From contig NZ_JAOPHT010000003.1 of NCBI RefSeq assembly GCF_025515305.1, positions 124,001 through 188,000 on the forward strand: a stretch of DNA of 64,000 nt. Reading direction: 5' to 3'. Positions 20,174-30,638 of this stretch are shown here, in pieces; within the stretch, counting starts at the first letter, position 1; each line of letters begins with the position of its first letter. Position numbers and translations under genes: made by a program. The stretch is from Roseicyclus sediminis (lineage in GTDB: Bacteria; Pseudomonadota; Alphaproteobacteria; Rhodobacterales; Rhodobacteraceae). Below the pieces are notes generated by a model, which worked only from the letters and a program-made list of their open reading frames with translations, did not search any database and was not told the DNA's origin.

Positions 20174-21317
20174 GACGCCGGGGGACTTCGGTCTCTACAT
20201 CCACTGGCCCTTCTGCCAGGCGAAATGTCCCTACTGCGACTTCAACAGCCACGTCGCGGCCAGCATCGACCATGATCGCTGGCTTCGTGCCTATCTGTCT
20301 GAAATAGATAGACTTTCTTCCGAAACAGGTCCTCGGACGCTGCGCAGCATCTTCTTCGGTGGAGGCACGCCCTCGCTGATGTCGCCCGATACAGTCGCCG
20401 CGGTGCTGGACGCTGCGCGCGCGGCGTGGCCCTGGGCCAACGACGTGGAGATCACGCTCGAGGCGAACCCGACCTCCACCGAGGCGGGACGCTTCCGCGG
20501 CTTTCGCGAAGCCGGGGTGAACCGCGTGTCGGTGGGGGTTCAGGCGTTGAACGACACCGACCTGAAACGCCTTGGCCGCCTTCATTCGGCGACGGAGGCC
20601 CGAGCCGCCTTCGACCTGGCGCGCGAGACGTTTCCGCGTGTCAGTTTCGACCTGATCTACGCCCGCCAGGACCAGACGCCCGAGGACTGGCGCCGCGAAC
20701 TGGCCCAAGCGCTGTCCATGGCCGCAGATCACCTGTCGCTGTACCAGCTGACGATCGAACCCGGCACGGCCTTTGGCGACCGTTTCGACCGGGGCCTGTT
20801 GCGCGGCCTGCCGGACGAGGACGCCGGCGCCGACATGTACGAGATCACGCAGGACCTGTGCGGTGCCGCCGGGCTGCCTGCCTACGAAGTCTCGAACCAC
20901 GCCCACGACGGGGCGCAATCGCGGCACAACCTGATCTACTGGCAGAGCGGCGACTGGGGCGGCATCGGCCCGGGCGCGCATGGGCGGCTGACGCTGGACG
21001 GCACGCGCTGGGCCACGGCGACGGCCCTGTCGCCGGCGGGTTGGCTGACACGGGTGGAAACGGACGGAACGGGCGAGACCGAACGGACGGCGATGAGCCC
21101 GAGAGAACGTGGCGAGGAATACCTGATGATGGGTCTGCGCCTCGCGGAAGGCGTCGATCTTTCGCCTCTCGCCACGCTGCTCGGCGACGAGTTTCCGCTT
21201 GCCGGGATTAAGGGCCTCGAGGACCTCGGCCTTGTCGAGCGGGACGGGACGTATCTCAGAACCACGCGCGCGGGACGGCCCGTCCTCAACGCGATCCTGC
21301 GGGAGCTTCTGGCCTGA
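20166..21317 (+). CDS. hemW: heme chaperone HemW (radical SAM, HemN-like)
   Basis: A 383-residue protein with the radical SAM motif CxxxCxxC (C17, C21, C24 in [14 protein letters not shown]). Lacking the extra N-terminal region of the oxygen-independent coproporphyrinogen oxidase HemN, it fits HemW, which delivers heme to respiratory enzymes. The ATG at 20166 (8-base overlap with rdgB) is preferred over the TTG at 20160. It is often misannotated as coproporphyrinogen III oxidase. It converges on parB without a gap. Confidence 0.9.
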   Translation: MAETPGDFGLYIHWPFCQAKCPYCDFNSHVAASIDHDRWLRAYLSEIDRLSSETGPRTLRSIFFGGGTPSLMSPDTVAAVLDAARAAWPWANDVEITLEANPTSTEAGRFRGFREAGVNRVSVGVQALNDTDLKRLGRLHSATEARAAFDLARETFPRVSFDLIYARQDQTPEDWRRELAQALSMAADHLSLYQLTIEPGTAFGDRFDRGLLRGLPDEDAGADMYEITQDLCGAAGLPAYEVSNHAHDGAQSRHNLIYWQSGDWGGIGPGAHGRLTLDGTRWATATALSPAGWLTRVETDGTGETERTAMSPRERGEEYLMMGLRLAEGVDLSPLATLLGDEFPLAGIKGLEDLGLVERDGTYLRTTRAGRPVLNAILRELLA

Positions 21318-22202
21318 TCAGGCGCGGTTCAGCAGCCGGATCAGGTCGTCAAGAGCACCCAAGTCCTTGTATTTTATTATCAATTTGCCGTTTCCGTGCG
21401 ACTGGTCATGTTCGATTGAAACCGACATCCCCAGCGCCGCCGACAGATCGCCCTCAAGGGCACGGGTGTCCGCATCCTTCTCGCCACCCGTCTTCGTGCC
21501 GCCGCCCTTCCGGCCGCCGCCGCCCGATTTTGCGAGCTTCTCGACCTCCCGCACCGAGAGACCGCGTGCCACTGCCTGACGCGCCAGACCCGAGGGATCA
21601 TCCGTCGTGATCAGAGCCCGCGCATGTCCGGCGGACAGGCGGCCATCGCGCAGCATTTCCAGCACATCCTCGGGCAGGCCGAGAAGCCGCATGAGGTTGG
21701 CGATGTGGCTCCGGCTCTTGCCCATGGCGGTTGCCAGCTGCTCCTGCGTATGGCCGAAGCGGTCCATGAGCTGGCGATAACCCTGCGCTTCTTCCACCGG
21801 GTTCAGGTCGGCGCGCTGAATGTTCTCGATGATCGCGACTTCGAGAACCTCTGTATCGTCGAAGTTCCGCACGATCACGGGCACCTCGTGCACCTGCGCC
21901 CGCTGTGCCGCGCGCCAGCGGCGTTCCCCGGCGACGATCTGCAATGTCTCGGACCCGCCTGGATCGGGCCGCACGATGAGGGGCTGGATCACGCCCTTTT
22001 CGCGAATCGACGCCGCGAGCTCATCCAGGGCGTCTTCGGCGAAGGTGCGGCGCGGCTGGTTCGGATTGGGGACGATGCGCTCCACCGGAACCATGCGTTC
22101 ACCGCGCTGGGGAGCGGCCTCGCGTACAGGCGCCTCCGCAGGCTGCATGTCGGCCATCAGCGCCGAGAGACCCCGGCCCAGTCCCTTGCGATTCTGCGCC
22201 AT
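21318..22202 (-). CDS. parB: chromosome partitioning protein ParB
   Basis: A 294-residue ParB/Spo0J protein. The N-terminal GERRWRAAQRA belongs to the CTPase/ParB domain; a central helix-turn-helix (THTQEQLATAMGKSRSHIANLMRLL) binds parS; the C-terminus is the dimerisation domain. Two perfect parS sites lie 1.4 and 3.3 kb away in this same gene block. Its start shares one base with the parA stop (TAATG). Confidence 0.97.
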   Translation of the reverse strand: MAQNRKGLGRGLSALMADMQPAEAPVREAAPQRGERMVPVERIVPNPNQPRRTFAEDALDELAASIREKGVIQPLIVRPDPGGSETLQIVAGERRWRAAQRAQVHEVPVIVRNFDDTEVLEVAIIENIQRADLNPVEEAQGYRQLMDRFGHTQEQLATAMGKSRSHIANLMRLLGLPEDVLEMLRDGRLSAGHARALITTDDPSGLARQAVARGLSVREVEKLAKSGGGGRKGGGTKTGGEKDADTRALEGDLSAALGMSVSIEHDQSHGNGKLIIKYKDLGALDDLIRLLNRA

Positions 22203-22996
22203 TACACCCGCTCCTTCACCTTGTTGCGTTCAAGGAATTCCTGCGCGAGGTCGAGGTAGGCCTCGCTCCCCTTGGAACCGGGGTCGTAGTCGATCACCGG
22301 AAGCGCATAGGACGGCGCCTCGCTCACGCGGACGTTTCGCGGAATGCGCGTCTGGTAGACGAGATCACCCAGGGTCTCGCGCGCATCCTCCTCCACCTGG
22401 CGGCACAGGTTGTTGCGCTGATCGTACATGGTCAGGACGACGCCCTCGATCCGCAGGTCGGGGTTCGCGGAATCGCGGACCTCCCGCACCGTCAGCAGGA
22501 GTTGCGACAGGCCTTCCAGCGCGAAGAACTCGGTCTGCAAGGGCACAAGCGCCGAGTCGGCCGCGACAAGCGCGTTGACCGTCAGCAGGCTGAGCGACGG
22601 CGGACAGTCGATCAGGATGATGTCGTAAGGGCTTTCGCCCGTTCCGCGAAGCGCGGCGCGCAGCAGTCCGGTGCGATTGCCATGGTTGACGAGATCGACG
22701 TCGGTGGAGCTCAGGTCCGTGGTGGCGGGGGCGATGAACAGGCCGTCGACCTGCGTCGGAAGCACCACCTTGCGCAGCGGAACTTCGTCCACGAGCAGGT
22801 CGTAGGTCGTGAACATCCGATCCGACGGAACGATCCCGAGGCCCGTGGACGCGTTACCCTGCGGATCGAGATCCACGATCAGGACGCGCTTCTTCATCCG
22901 AGCCAGCGCCGCGCCGAGGTTGATGGCGGTCGTCGTCTTGCCAACGCCCCCCTTCTGGTTCGTCACGGCGAGGATTCGGGGGCTGCTATGCGGCAT
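22202..22996 (-). CDS. parA: chromosome partitioning ATPase ParA
   Basis: A 264-residue ParA/Soj ATPase with the deviant Walker A KGGVGKTT (NQKGGVGKTTTAINLGAALA) and IVDLDPQGNASTGLG. With ParB at parS it segregates the newly replicated origin. It overlaps rsmG by 11 bases at its 5' end, within a coupled rsmG-parA-parB series. Confidence 0.97.
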   Translation of the reverse strand: MPHSSPRILAVTNQKGGVGKTTTAINLGAALARMKKRVLIVDLDPQGNASTGLGIVPSDRMFTTYDLLVDEVPLRKVVLPTQVDGLFIAPATTDLSSTDVDLVNHGNRTGLLRAALRGTGESPYDIILIDCPPSLSLLTVNALVAADSALVPLQTEFFALEGLSQLLLTVREVRDSANPDLRIEGVVLTMYDQRNNLCRQVEEDARETLGDLVYQTRIPRNVRVSEAPSYALPVIDYDPGSKGSEAYLDLAQEFLERNKVKERV

Positions 22997-23615
22997 GGGC
23001 GAGGTTCCGGATGCGGAGAATGACGGAGTCGCGGGCCGTCACGGACGGCAGGATCTCCACCTCCATCTGCCAGTGGGCGGCGGCGGATTCAAGCTCCTCG
23101 CCGTGGTTCGCGCCCTTTTGGAACAGGCAGGTGCCCCCTGGACCCAGATGCGGCGCGGCCCAGTCCAGCAGCTGCGGCAAAGGGGCAAGCGCACGGGCGG
23201 AGATGATGGCGGCATTCTGGGGCGGCAAGACCTCCACACGGGCCGTCGTAACAGTGACGGAAACACCGGTCTGGCGCGCCACCTCCCTGAGGAAGCTGCA
23301 TTTTCTGACGTCGCTATCGACCAGCGAGAAGGTCAGATCGGGCGCCTTCTCATGCGCGACGATGGCGCAGACAAGGCCGGGGAAACCTCCGCCGCTTCCG
23401 ATGTCCAGCCAGGGACCGCTGTGCACGGGTGCTGCGGCGAACACCTGAACGGAATCGAGAAAGTGGCGGCTCCAGGCCTCCGAGACCGTGGTGCGCGCGA
23501 CCAGGTTCACCGTTTTCTGCCACTTCAGAAGGAGCGCATGGTAGAGGTCCAGCCGCTCCAGTGTTTCACGTGAAACATCGGCGCCGATACGCGCTCGCGC
23601 TTCCGCCTCCGTCAC
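22986..23615 (-). CDS. rsmG: 16S rRNA (guanine527-N7)-methyltransferase RsmG
   Basis: A 209-residue SAM-dependent methyltransferase (older name gidB). [22 protein letters not shown] is the SAM-binding loop. The start is a GTG at 23615 that overlaps the mnmG stop (GTGA). The codons for VSRET near the N-terminus coincide with a perfect parS site, a known double use of coding DNA near alphaproteobacterial origins. Confidence 0.96.
   Translation of the reverse strand: MTEAEARARIGADVSRETLERLDLYHALLLKWQKTVNLVARTTVSEAWSRHFLDSVQVFAAAPVHSGPWLDIGSGGGFPGLVCAIVAHEKAPDLTFSLVDSDVRKCSFLREVARQTGVSVTVTTARVEVLPPQNAAIISARALAPLPQLLDWAAPHLGPGGTCLFQKGANHGEELESAAAHWQMEVEILPSVTARDSVILRIRNLAHAA
23562..23577. other. 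parS centromere site 1 (inside rsmG)
   Basis: The 16-bp palindrome TGTTTCACGTGAAACA, identical to the consensus ParB-binding site. It lies inside the 5' part of rsmG and encodes part of its N-terminus. Confidence 0.95.
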
Positions 23616-25486
23616 GCGGAACGCCGCCTGTCCTGCTTGATCCGCGTCAGGATCAACGCCAGCGCTGCCGGCGTCATCCCGTCGATGCGACCGGCCTGCC
23701 CCAGAGTTCGAGGACGGATTCGCGACAGCTTCCCGCGCAGCTCCGTCGAAAGACCCGTTAACGTGTCATAGTCCAGGCCGCTCGGGATCTCCTGCCCCTC
23801 ATCGCGGCGCATGGCCTCGGCATCGCGGGACTGACGTTCCACATAGGTCGCATAGAGCGCCTCGATCTCCAGCTGCTCAAGGATGGGCTCAGGCAGATCT
23901 CCCAGTCCGGGTGCGAGCGGCGCAAGATCTGCAATGCCGATATCCGGAAATGCCAGGAGCATCATGCCATCGCGCCGCTGACCGTCGTGGTTTACCGGCA
24001 ACCCATGCTTTCGCGCCTCCGTCGGCGTGAGGGAAAGCCCGGCCAGTGCGACACGCCCCTGTTCCAGCAATTCCATCCTGCGATCAAAGCCGGAGGCGCG
24101 GGCATCATCGAGGATACCCCAGGCGCGAGCCTTCGGCATCAGCCGTTGGTCGGCGTTGTCAGAGCGCAGCGACAGTCGATACTCCGCGCGCGAGGTGAAC
24201 ATTCTGTAGGGTTCCGACACGCCCCTGGTCACAAGGTCGTCCACGAGCACGCCGATATAGGCTTCGTCCCGCGCAAAACGCGCCTGGTCCAGCCCCATGA
24301 CCTGACGCGCCGCGTTCAGGCCCGCAACCAGACCCTGGGCGGCCGCCTCCTCGTAGCCGGTCGTGCCGTTGATCTGGCCGGCGAGGAAAAGGCCCGGCAA
24401 CGCCTTGAGTTGCAGGGTGTCGTCGAGGCTCCGCGGGTCGACGTAGTCGTATTCGATGGCATAGCCCGGTTGCAGGATCTCCGCCCGTTCCAGCCCCTTG
24501 ATGGAACGGACATAAGCCTCCTGCACCTCGGCGGGCAGCGACGTCGAAATCCCGTTGGGATAGACGACCTCGCTATCGAGGCCTTCGGGTTCGAGAAAGA
24601 CCTGGTGCGAAGATTTGTCGGCAAACCGGACGACCTTGTCCTCGATCGACGGGCAATACCTGGGCCCGACCCCCTGGATATGGCCGCCATACATCGCGGA
24701 CCGTGACAGGTTGCGGGCGATGATGTCGTGCGTTTCCTCGTTGGTGTGAACGATCCCGCAGGCGATCTGGCGCACATGGGGGCCGCTCGAGAGAAACGAG
24801 AACATCGCCGGCTCGTCATCGGCCGGCTGCATCTCGAGACCGTCCCAATCGATGCTTCCACGATCAAGGCGCGGAGGCGTGCCTGTTTTCAGGCGCCCCA
24901 TCGGCAGGCCCAGATCCTCCAGCCGCTCTGCCAGACGTATCGAAGGCTTGTCTCCCATGCGCCCGCCGGGACGGGACACATCGCCGATATGAATGACACC
25001 GCGCAGAAAGGTCCCCGTCGTCAACACGACGGCCCGCGCCGGAATGGTGGACCCATCGGCTAACGCCACACCCGTGATCTGCCCTCCGTCGGTCAACAGA
25101 TCGGCGACTTCACCCTCGATGACGGTGAGACCTTGCTGCCCGCGGACGGCCTCGTGGATCGCGGCCTTGTAGAGCTTGCGGTCCGACTGCGTGCGGGGAC
25201 CGCGCACTGCCGGCCCCTTTCGCCGGTTCAAAAGGCGGAACTGGATCCCGGAACGGTCGGCCGCAAAACCCATCACCCCGCCCAGCGCATCGATCTCTCG
25301 GACAAGGTGGCCCTTCCCGAGGCCTCCGATAGCCGGGTTGCAGGACATGACGCCAATCCCGTCCCAGGACAATGACACGAGCGCGGTAACAGCGCCCGCG
25401 CGGGCAGCGGCAGCAGCGGCCTCCACGCCGGCATGGCCGCCACCGATGACGACGACGTCGAACTGGTCATGTTTCACGTGAAACAC
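23612..25486 (-). CDS. mnmG: tRNA uridine-5-carboxymethylaminomethyl(34) synthesis enzyme MnmG
   Basis: A 624-residue FAD protein (older name gidA) that, with MnmE, modifies the wobble uridine of certain tRNAs. The N-terminal FAD fold is [24 protein letters not shown] and [11 protein letters not shown] follow. The start is the GTG at 25486, and codons 1-6 (MFHVKH) are the second parS site, so the start region is held by two constraints. It overlaps rsmG and lies 2 bases after mnmE. Confidence 0.97.
   Translation of the reverse strand: MFHVKHDQFDVVVIGGGHAGVEAAAAAARAGAVTALVSLSWDGIGVMSCNPAIGGLGKGHLVREIDALGGVMGFAADRSGIQFRLLNRRKGPAVRGPRTQSDRKLYKAAIHEAVRGQQGLTVIEGEVADLLTDGGQITGVALADGSTIPARAVVLTTGTFLRGVIHIGDVSRPGGRMGDKPSIRLAERLEDLGLPMGRLKTGTPPRLDRGSIDWDGLEMQPADDEPAMFSFLSSGPHVRQIACGIVHTNEETHDIIARNLSRSAMYGGHIQGVGPRYCPSIEDKVVRFADKSSHQVFLEPEGLDSEVVYPNGISTSLPAEVQEAYVRSIKGLERAEILQPGYAIEYDYVDPRSLDDTLQLKALPGLFLAGQINGTTGYEEAAAQGLVAGLNAARQVMGLDQARFARDEAYIGVLVDDLVTRGVSEPYRMFTSRAEYRLSLRSDNADQRLMPKARAWGILDDARASGFDRRMELLEQGRVALAGLSLTPTEARKHGLPVNHDGQRRDGMMLLAFPDIGIADLAPLAPGLGDLPEPILEQLEIEALYATYVERQSRDAEAMRRDEGQEIPSGLDYDTLTGLSTELRGKLSRIRPRTLGQAGRIDGMTPAALALILTRIKQDRRRSA
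25470..25485. other. parS centromere site 2 (first codons of mnmG)
   Basis: A second exact copy of TGTTTCACGTGAAACA, occupying codons 1-6 of mnmG. It lies about 2.7 kb from the putative origin region and 1.9 kb from site 1. Confidence 0.95.
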
Positions 25487-25488
25487 TC

Positions 25489-26769
25489 CTACTTCCCGAT
25501 GCAGAAGGACGCGAAGATCTCTCCGAGGATGGCCTCTACATCGATGCGACCCGTCAACGAGTCAAGCGCGCGCATCGCATCGCGCACATGTTCCGCGGCA
25601 AGTTCCGGCGTCTCGGACATCTGCTCCAGCAAGTCCGTGGCGACCGACAGGGACCGCGTCGCCTCGATCATCGCAGCGCGGTGCCGTTGATGCGTGGCAG
25701 TCACGATACCCTGCATGCGATCTGAAAGTACATCATGGACCCGGTGCAGAAGCGTGTCGACACCCGCCCCCGTCTTGCCCGACACCCCGTCGCCCGTAAG
25801 ATCCGATTTGCCCGAAATGACGATGTCACCTTCCTGGAGCAGTTCCTCCGGCGGGCTCTCACCAGCGGAGAGAAGGAAAATGCGGAGGTCGGCATCGGCG
25901 GCACGCGTCCGCGTCCGTTCAACACCGATCCGCTCGATCGCGTCCTGCGACACCCTGAGACCCGCAGTATCAAGCATCGTGACGGGGATTCCATGCAGGT
26001 CGAGCCGCACCTCGAGGATGTCCCGCGTCGTACCGGCAATCTCCGACGTGATCGCCACATCCCGACCCGCTATGTAGTTGAGAAGAGTGGATTTTCCGGC
26101 GTTCGGTGCGCCAAGCAGCGCAACCTCGAACCCGTCACGGACACGCTCCGCCACGCGGCTGCCTTCGATCTCTCGGGACAGGCTATCCGCCACTTCCACC
26201 AGGAGTGACGCCACTTCGGGCGACACATCGACGGGCACTTCCTCATCCGCGAAGTCGATCGTTGCCTCGATCAGGGCCGCGGCGCGCAGGAGACGTCCGC
26301 GCCATTCCGTTGCCCTCGCGCCGAGCTGACCCTGCAGCAGGCGCATGGCCTGCTTTCGCTGCGCTTCCGTCTCTGCCGACAGGAGATCGCCAAGCCCCTC
26401 CACCTGAGCGAGGTCGAGCTTGTCGTTCATCAGGGCGCGCCGGGTGAATTCCCCGGCTTCGGCCGGCCGTGCCTTGCCGGTTTCGCCGAGCAAACGCTCA
26501 ACCGCGGAAATCACAGCGGGGCTGCCATGCAAGTGGAGCTCGACGATATCCTCGCCGGTGAAGCTGCGCGGGGCCCGGAACGTCAGGACGAGCGCTTCGT
26601 CAATGATCCCGGCATCCCGGTCCCGGATCGTGCGCAGGCCGGGACGGCCCACATCCGGCAAGGAACCGGAAAGGGCTTCGGCCACGGCAAAGGCCTCCGG
26701 GCCGGAAATCCTGACGATGGCGACGCCGGACCGACCCCTGACCGTCGCCAGGGCAAAGATCGTGTCCAT
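25489..26769 (-). CDS. mnmE: tRNA modification GTPase MnmE
   Basis: A 426-residue GTPase (older name trmE). The N-terminal folate-binding domain starts [23 protein letters not shown]; the G domain has [16 protein letters not shown] (G1), DTAGL (G3) and SGKSD (a G4-like NKxD variant with S for N); the protein ends in the family CIGK motif (FASFCIGK), whose cysteine is functionally important. It forms a complex with the adjacent mnmG product. Confidence 0.96.
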   Translation of the reverse strand: MDTIFALATVRGRSGVAIVRISGPEAFAVAEALSGSLPDVGRPGLRTIRDRDAGIIDEALVLTFRAPRSFTGEDIVELHLHGSPAVISAVERLLGETGKARPAEAGEFTRRALMNDKLDLAQVEGLGDLLSAETEAQRKQAMRLLQGQLGARATEWRGRLLRAAALIEATIDFADEEVPVDVSPEVASLLVEVADSLSREIEGSRVAERVRDGFEVALLGAPNAGKSTLLNYIAGRDVAITSEIAGTTRDILEVRLDLHGIPVTMLDTAGLRVSQDAIERIGVERTRTRAADADLRIFLLSAGESPPEELLQEGDIVISGKSDLTGDGVSGKTGAGVDTLLHRVHDVLSDRMQGIVTATHQRHRAAMIEATRSLSVATDLLEQMSETPELAAEHVRDAMRALDSLTGRIDVEAILGEIFASFCIGK

Positions 26770-26788
26770 CCCCCGCCCCGTCCGGCTG

Positions 26789-28060
26789 TCAGGTGTTCAT
26801 CGAGTCGAAGAACTCGGAATTCGTCTTTGTCTGCTTGAGCTTGGAGATCAGGAACTCGATCGCATCCGTCGTGCCCATCGGGTTCAGGATGCGGCGCAGA
26901 ACGAAGGTCTTCTGCAGATCGCCCTTGTCGACAAGCAGCTCCTCCTTCCGGGTGCCGGACTTGAGGATGTCCATCGCCGGGAAGACGCGCTTGTCCGCAA
27001 CCTTGCGGTCCAGCACGAGCTCGGAGTTACCCGTGCCCTTGAATTCCTCGAAGATGACCTCGTCCATCCGGCTGCCGGTGTCGATCAGCGCCGTGGCGAT
27101 GATGGTCAGCGATCCGCCTTCTTCGATGTTTCGGGCAGCCCCGAAGAAGCGCTTCGGCCGCTGCAGCGCGTTGGCGTCCACACCGCCCGTCAGAACCTTG
27201 CCCGAGCTGGGCACCACGGTGTTGAAGGCACGGCCAAGACGCGTGATCGAGTCGAGCAGGATCACGACGTCGCGCTTGTGTTCCACAAGGCGCTTGGCCT
27301 TTTCGATCACCATTTCCGAGACGGCGACGTGCCGCGTCGCAGGTTCGTCGAAGGTGGAGGAAATGACCTCTCCCTTCACCGAACGCTGCATGTCCGTGAC
27401 TTCCTCGGGCCGTTCGTCGATCAGGAGAACGATCAGGTAGCACTCGGGGTGATTGGTCTCGATCGAATGGGCGATGTTCTGAAGAAGAACCGTCTTGCCG
27501 GTCCTGGGCGGCGCCACGATCAAGGCACGCTGCCCTTTGCCGATGGGCGCGACGAGGTCGATGATCCGCGCGGAACGATCCTTGATCGTCGGATCCTCGA
27601 TTTCCATCTTCAGCCGCTCATCGGGATAGAGCGGGGTGAGGTTGTCGAAGGCGACCTTGTGCTTTGCGCGGTTGGGATCCTCGAAGTTGATCTTCGAGAC
27701 CTTCGTCAGCGCGAAGTAGCGCTCCGTTTCGCGCGGGGCGACGATGACCCCTTCAACCGTATCCCCTGTCCGCAGCGAGTGCTGGCGGATCATCTCCGGG
27801 GAGACATAGATGTCATCCGGACCCGGCAGATAGTTGGCCTCGGGGCTGCGCAGGAACCCAAAACCGTCCTGGAGCACCTCGAGCACGCCATCGCCCGAGA
27901 TTTCCCAGCCTTCGTCCGCGCGTTCGCGCAGGATCTCGAACATCATCTCGCCCTTGCGCATGGTCGAGGCGTTCTCGATCTCGAGATCCTCGGCCATTGC
28001 CAGCAGGTCTTTCGGCGACTGGGCCTTGAGATCGGCGAGGCGCAGGGTTTCTTCGGTCAT
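26789..28060 (-). CDS. rho: transcription termination factor Rho
   Basis: A hexameric RNA helicase of 423 residues from the ATG at 28060 ([26 protein letters not shown]); an ATG four codons earlier at 28072 is equally possible. The RNA-binding cold-shock-like domain ([25 protein letters not shown]) and Walker [11 protein letters not shown] are present, as is the Q-loop region. It is the first gene of the minus-strand block leaving the origin candidate. Confidence 0.97.
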   Translation of the reverse strand: MTEETLRLADLKAQSPKDLLAMAEDLEIENASTMRKGEMMFEILRERADEGWEISGDGVLEVLQDGFGFLRSPEANYLPGPDDIYVSPEMIRQHSLRTGDTVEGVIVAPRETERYFALTKVSKINFEDPNRAKHKVAFDNLTPLYPDERLKMEIEDPTIKDRSARIIDLVAPIGKGQRALIVAPPRTGKTVLLQNIAHSIETNHPECYLIVLLIDERPEEVTDMQRSVKGEVISSTFDEPATRHVAVSEMVIEKAKRLVEHKRDVVILLDSITRLGRAFNTVVPSSGKVLTGGVDANALQRPKRFFGAARNIEEGGSLTIIATALIDTGSRMDEVIFEEFKGTGNSELVLDRKVADKRVFPAMDILKSGTRKEELLVDKGDLQKTFVLRRILNPMGTTDAIEFLISKLKQTKTNSEFFDSMNT

Positions 28061-28105
28061 GGAATTCACCATTGGCAGGCGGACCCCTGTTCGGGTCACG
28101 TGCAT

Positions 28106-28585
28106 CAGTAATGTTCGCTGGGCTGCTCCACCGGACGGCAGGCATGGGGTCAGCTAAGGCCCTCTCTGCAAAAAGTCAAGAAACCGGCCCAGTGCACAGG
28201 CGGTTCATCCTTAAGGAAGAGTTTTCTTTAAGGTTTTTGAGTCTTGTAGGACCGTTGAGAACCGGGAAATCCGGGTTCAGGTCGCCTTTTTCACAGGATT
28301 GCCCAAGTGTTGGGTGGGTTCCAGGCTCATCGGCGAATAAACCCGACATCCCTTTTTTATGTAATTGAAACAAAGTTTTAACCGAGAATATCGTGGGGTT
28401 AACCTGTGGAGGAACATTGGGGAAAGGAGTGAAACCCGCTTTCCCCCAGGTACAAGGCGACCTGACACTCCCCGGGGACAAGTTCATCGCTGAATCGGGA
28501 CAACCCGCGAAAGTCGGTGGCCACCAATCCAGCCGCACGAATGCCACACGCCTTTTCACAGCCGCGCCCGCCGCCTATCAACAGG
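28106..28585. other. candidate chromosomal replication origin (oriC) region
   Basis: A 480-base gap with no supportable gene, between rho (leftward) and maf (rightward). It contains an AT-rich island at 28351-28382, a near DnaA box TTTTTCACA at 28287-28295 (fits TTWTNCACA) and two weaker boxes at 28405-28413 and 28552-28560. TTAA motifs occur at 28211, 28228, 28378 and 28399, resembling parts of CtrA half-sites. Gene order around it equals that at the Caulobacter origin (mnmE, mnmG, parAB, rho on one side; maf, aroE, coaE, dnaQ, secB on the other). DnaA boxes are few and weak, so the call rests mainly on synteny and gene direction. Confidence 0.6.
28211..28233. repeat. imperfect inverted repeat in the origin candidate
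   Basis: CCTTAAGG at 28209-28216 and CTTTAAGG at 28226-28233 form an imperfect palindrome, bringing two TTAA cores 13 bases apart. The spacing is longer than the 7 bases of a classical CtrA site. Its role is unknown; duplex-opening or protein binding are possible. Confidence 0.35.
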
Positions 28586-29203
28586 ATGACCCAGAACAAA
28601 GGTGATCTTGTGCCCGCACTTGTCCTCGCCTCGGCCTCCGTCACGCGGCGGCAGATGCTCGAAAACGCCGGGATTCCGTTTGAAACGCTGCCCGTGCGAA
28701 TCGACGAGGAGGCGATCCGCGCCTCGATGGAGGCCGAGGGCGCGACGCCGCGCGACGTCGCGGATGCGCTGGGTGAGTTCAAGGCGCGCAAGGGCCAGGA
28801 GAAGCGGCCCGATGCGCTGGTGCTGGGCTCCGACCAGGTCCTTGCGCTCAAGGGCCGCGTCCATGGCAAGCCCGCCAGCCGTGAGGACGCGGCGGCGCAG
28901 CTCCTCCTGCTTCAGGGCCAGACCCACATGCTTCTGTCTTCGGCCGTCATCTACCATGAGGGTGCGCCGATCTGGCGGGCGATCGGTCAGGTCCGGCTGA
29001 CGATGCATCCCTTGTCCGAAGCGCAGATCGAGGCCTATCTCGACAGGGTCTGGCCGGATGTATCGGGGTCCGTCGGCGCCTATCATGCCGAGGGATACGG
29101 CGCGCGCCTGTTCTCCCGCATCGAAGGGGACTGGTTTTCCGTTCTCGGCCTTCCATTATTGGAGGTCTGTTCCTTCCTGAGATTGCGAGGCTGGCTCGAC
29201 TGA
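28586..29203 (+). CDS. maf: Maf-like nucleoside triphosphate pyrophosphatase
   Basis: A 205-residue Maf/HAM1-fold protein starting at the ATG at 28586. It has LVLASASVTRRQMLENAGI, LVLGSDQVLALKGRVHGKP and GSVGAYHAEGYGARLFSRIEGDWFSVLGLPL. The family hydrolyses modified pyrimidine nucleotides. It is the first gene rightward of the origin candidate and overlaps aroE (TGATG). Confidence 0.93.
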   Translation: MTQNKGDLVPALVLASASVTRRQMLENAGIPFETLPVRIDEEAIRASMEAEGATPRDVADALGEFKARKGQEKRPDALVLGSDQVLALKGRVHGKPASREDAAAQLLLLQGQTHMLLSSAVIYHEGAPIWRAIGQVRLTMHPLSEAQIEAYLDRVWPDVSGSVGAYHAEGYGARLFSRIEGDWFSVLGLPLLEVCSFLRLRGWLD

Positions 29204-30036
29204 TGGCGACCAAGGAAATTCCGCTGGCCGGCGTGATCGGCGATCCCGTATCTCACAGCCTGTCCCCGAAGCTTCACGGACATTGGCTTCGTCGCTACGG
29301 ATTGCGCGGGCACTACATCCCCATGCGTGTGGCGCAATCGGACCTGGCCGAGGTTCTGCGCGTCCTGCCGATGATGGGTTTTGTCGGTGTGAACGTCACC
29401 ATCCCGCACAAGGAACACGTGCTGTCGCTGGCCGATACGGTCACGGACCGTGCCGCCCTTATCGGGGCGGCGAATACGCTGACCTTCACGGCACAAGGTC
29501 GCATGCAGGCCGACAATACAGATGGCAGCGGGTTTCTCGCCAATATCCGGCAGGCGATCCCCGGATGGACGGCAAAGATGGGCCCTGCCCTCATCCTGGG
29601 CTCGGGCGGCGCCGCCAAGGCCATCGTCTGGGCCCTGCTGAACGACGGCGCGCCGGTCGTCTACGTCGCCAACCGCACCCGTTCCCGCGCCGATGGCCTG
29701 AAAGAGCAGTTCGGCGCCCGGGTCTCGCCGCAGGACTGGACGATGATCCCCGATCTCGTGCGCGAGGCGAACCTGATCGTGAACACCACCTCCCTCGGCA
29801 TGCGGGGCCAGCCACCGCTCTCCGTGGATCTCTCGGGCGCGACGCCGGCGACCATCGTGACCGACATCGTCTATACGCCTCTGCGCACCACGATCCTCGA
29901 ACAGGCGGAGGCGCAGGGATGCCAGACGGTGGACGGGCTGGGGATGCTGCTCCACCAGGCGGTGCCCGGTTTCGAGCGGTGGTTCAGCTATACGCCCATG
30001 GTCGATGACGAATTGCGCGCGGCGGTCCTGTCGTGA
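29203..30036 (+). CDS. aroE: shikimate dehydrogenase
   Basis: A 277-residue NADP-dependent enzyme of the aromatic amino acid pathway. GVIGDPVSHSLSPKLHGHWL is the shikimate-binding start, NVTIPHKEHV contains the catalytic Lys, and LILGSGGAAKAIVWALL is the dinucleotide loop. Coupled to maf and coaE by overlaps. Confidence 0.96.
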   Translation: MATKEIPLAGVIGDPVSHSLSPKLHGHWLRRYGLRGHYIPMRVAQSDLAEVLRVLPMMGFVGVNVTIPHKEHVLSLADTVTDRAALIGAANTLTFTAQGRMQADNTDGSGFLANIRQAIPGWTAKMGPALILGSGGAAKAIVWALLNDGAPVVYVANRTRSRADGLKEQFGARVSPQDWTMIPDLVREANLIVNTTSLGMRGQPPLSVDLSGATPATIVTDIVYTPLRTTILEQAEAQGCQTVDGLGMLLHQAVPGFERWFSYTPMVDDELRAAVLS

Positions 30037-30638
30037 AACCGCTGGTTCTCGGCCTTACCGGCTCCATCGGAATGGGAAAGTCGACCACCGCTTCGATGTT
30101 CGCGGATCTGGGTATTCCCGTTTGGGACGCCGACGAGGCGGTGCATCGGATCTATGGTGCCGGCGGTCCTGCCGGCGGCCCGATTTCGACCCTGACCGGC
30201 GGTGTAGTGACGAAAGACGGCGCAGTGGACCGGGCCGCCCTGCGCGTGGCGATCGCCGAGGATCCAGGCCTTCTCAAGCGGATCGAGACCATCGTTCATC
30301 CGCTGGTCGCCGCCGACCGGGCCGCCTTTCTCGAGGCCAACGGGGACGCGGAGATCGTCGTGCTCGACATCCCGCTCCTGTTCGAAACCGGGGGCGCGGC
30401 CGCCATGGATCGCGTCGCGGTCGTCTCGACGGATGCAGACACGCAGCGCCGCCGTGTTCTCGAAAGACCGGGAATGGACGAGGCGACGTTCGAGCGTCTC
30501 CTGTCGCGCCAGGTGCCTGATGCGGAGAAACGCGCGCGCGCCGATTTCGTGATTCCTACCGATGACCTTGATACCGCCCGCGCGGCCGTGAAAGAACTGG
30601 TCGAAAGGCTCCGGGCAGAGAGGATGCGCGATGCGTGA
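30033..30638 (+). CDS. coaE: dephospho-CoA kinase
   Basis: A 201-residue kinase for the last step of coenzyme A synthesis. P-loop [20 protein letters not shown] is at the N-terminus; [10 protein letters not shown] and the lid [18 protein letters not shown] follow. The start is a GTG overlapping the aroE stop (GTGA). Confidence 0.96.
   Translation: MKPLVLGLTGSIGMGKSTTASMFADLGIPVWDADEAVHRIYGAGGPAGGPISTLTGGVVTKDGAVDRAALRVAIAEDPGLLKRIETIVHPLVAADRAAFLEANGDAEIVVLDIPLLFETGGAAAMDRVAVVSTDADTQRRRVLERPGMDEATFERLLSRQVPDAEKRARADFVIPTDDLDTARAAVKELVERLRAERMRDA

Noticed and set aside
28277-28559. Small minus-strand frames in the origin candidate
   Set aside because: They lack ribosome sites, have atypical composition and no recognisable protein.
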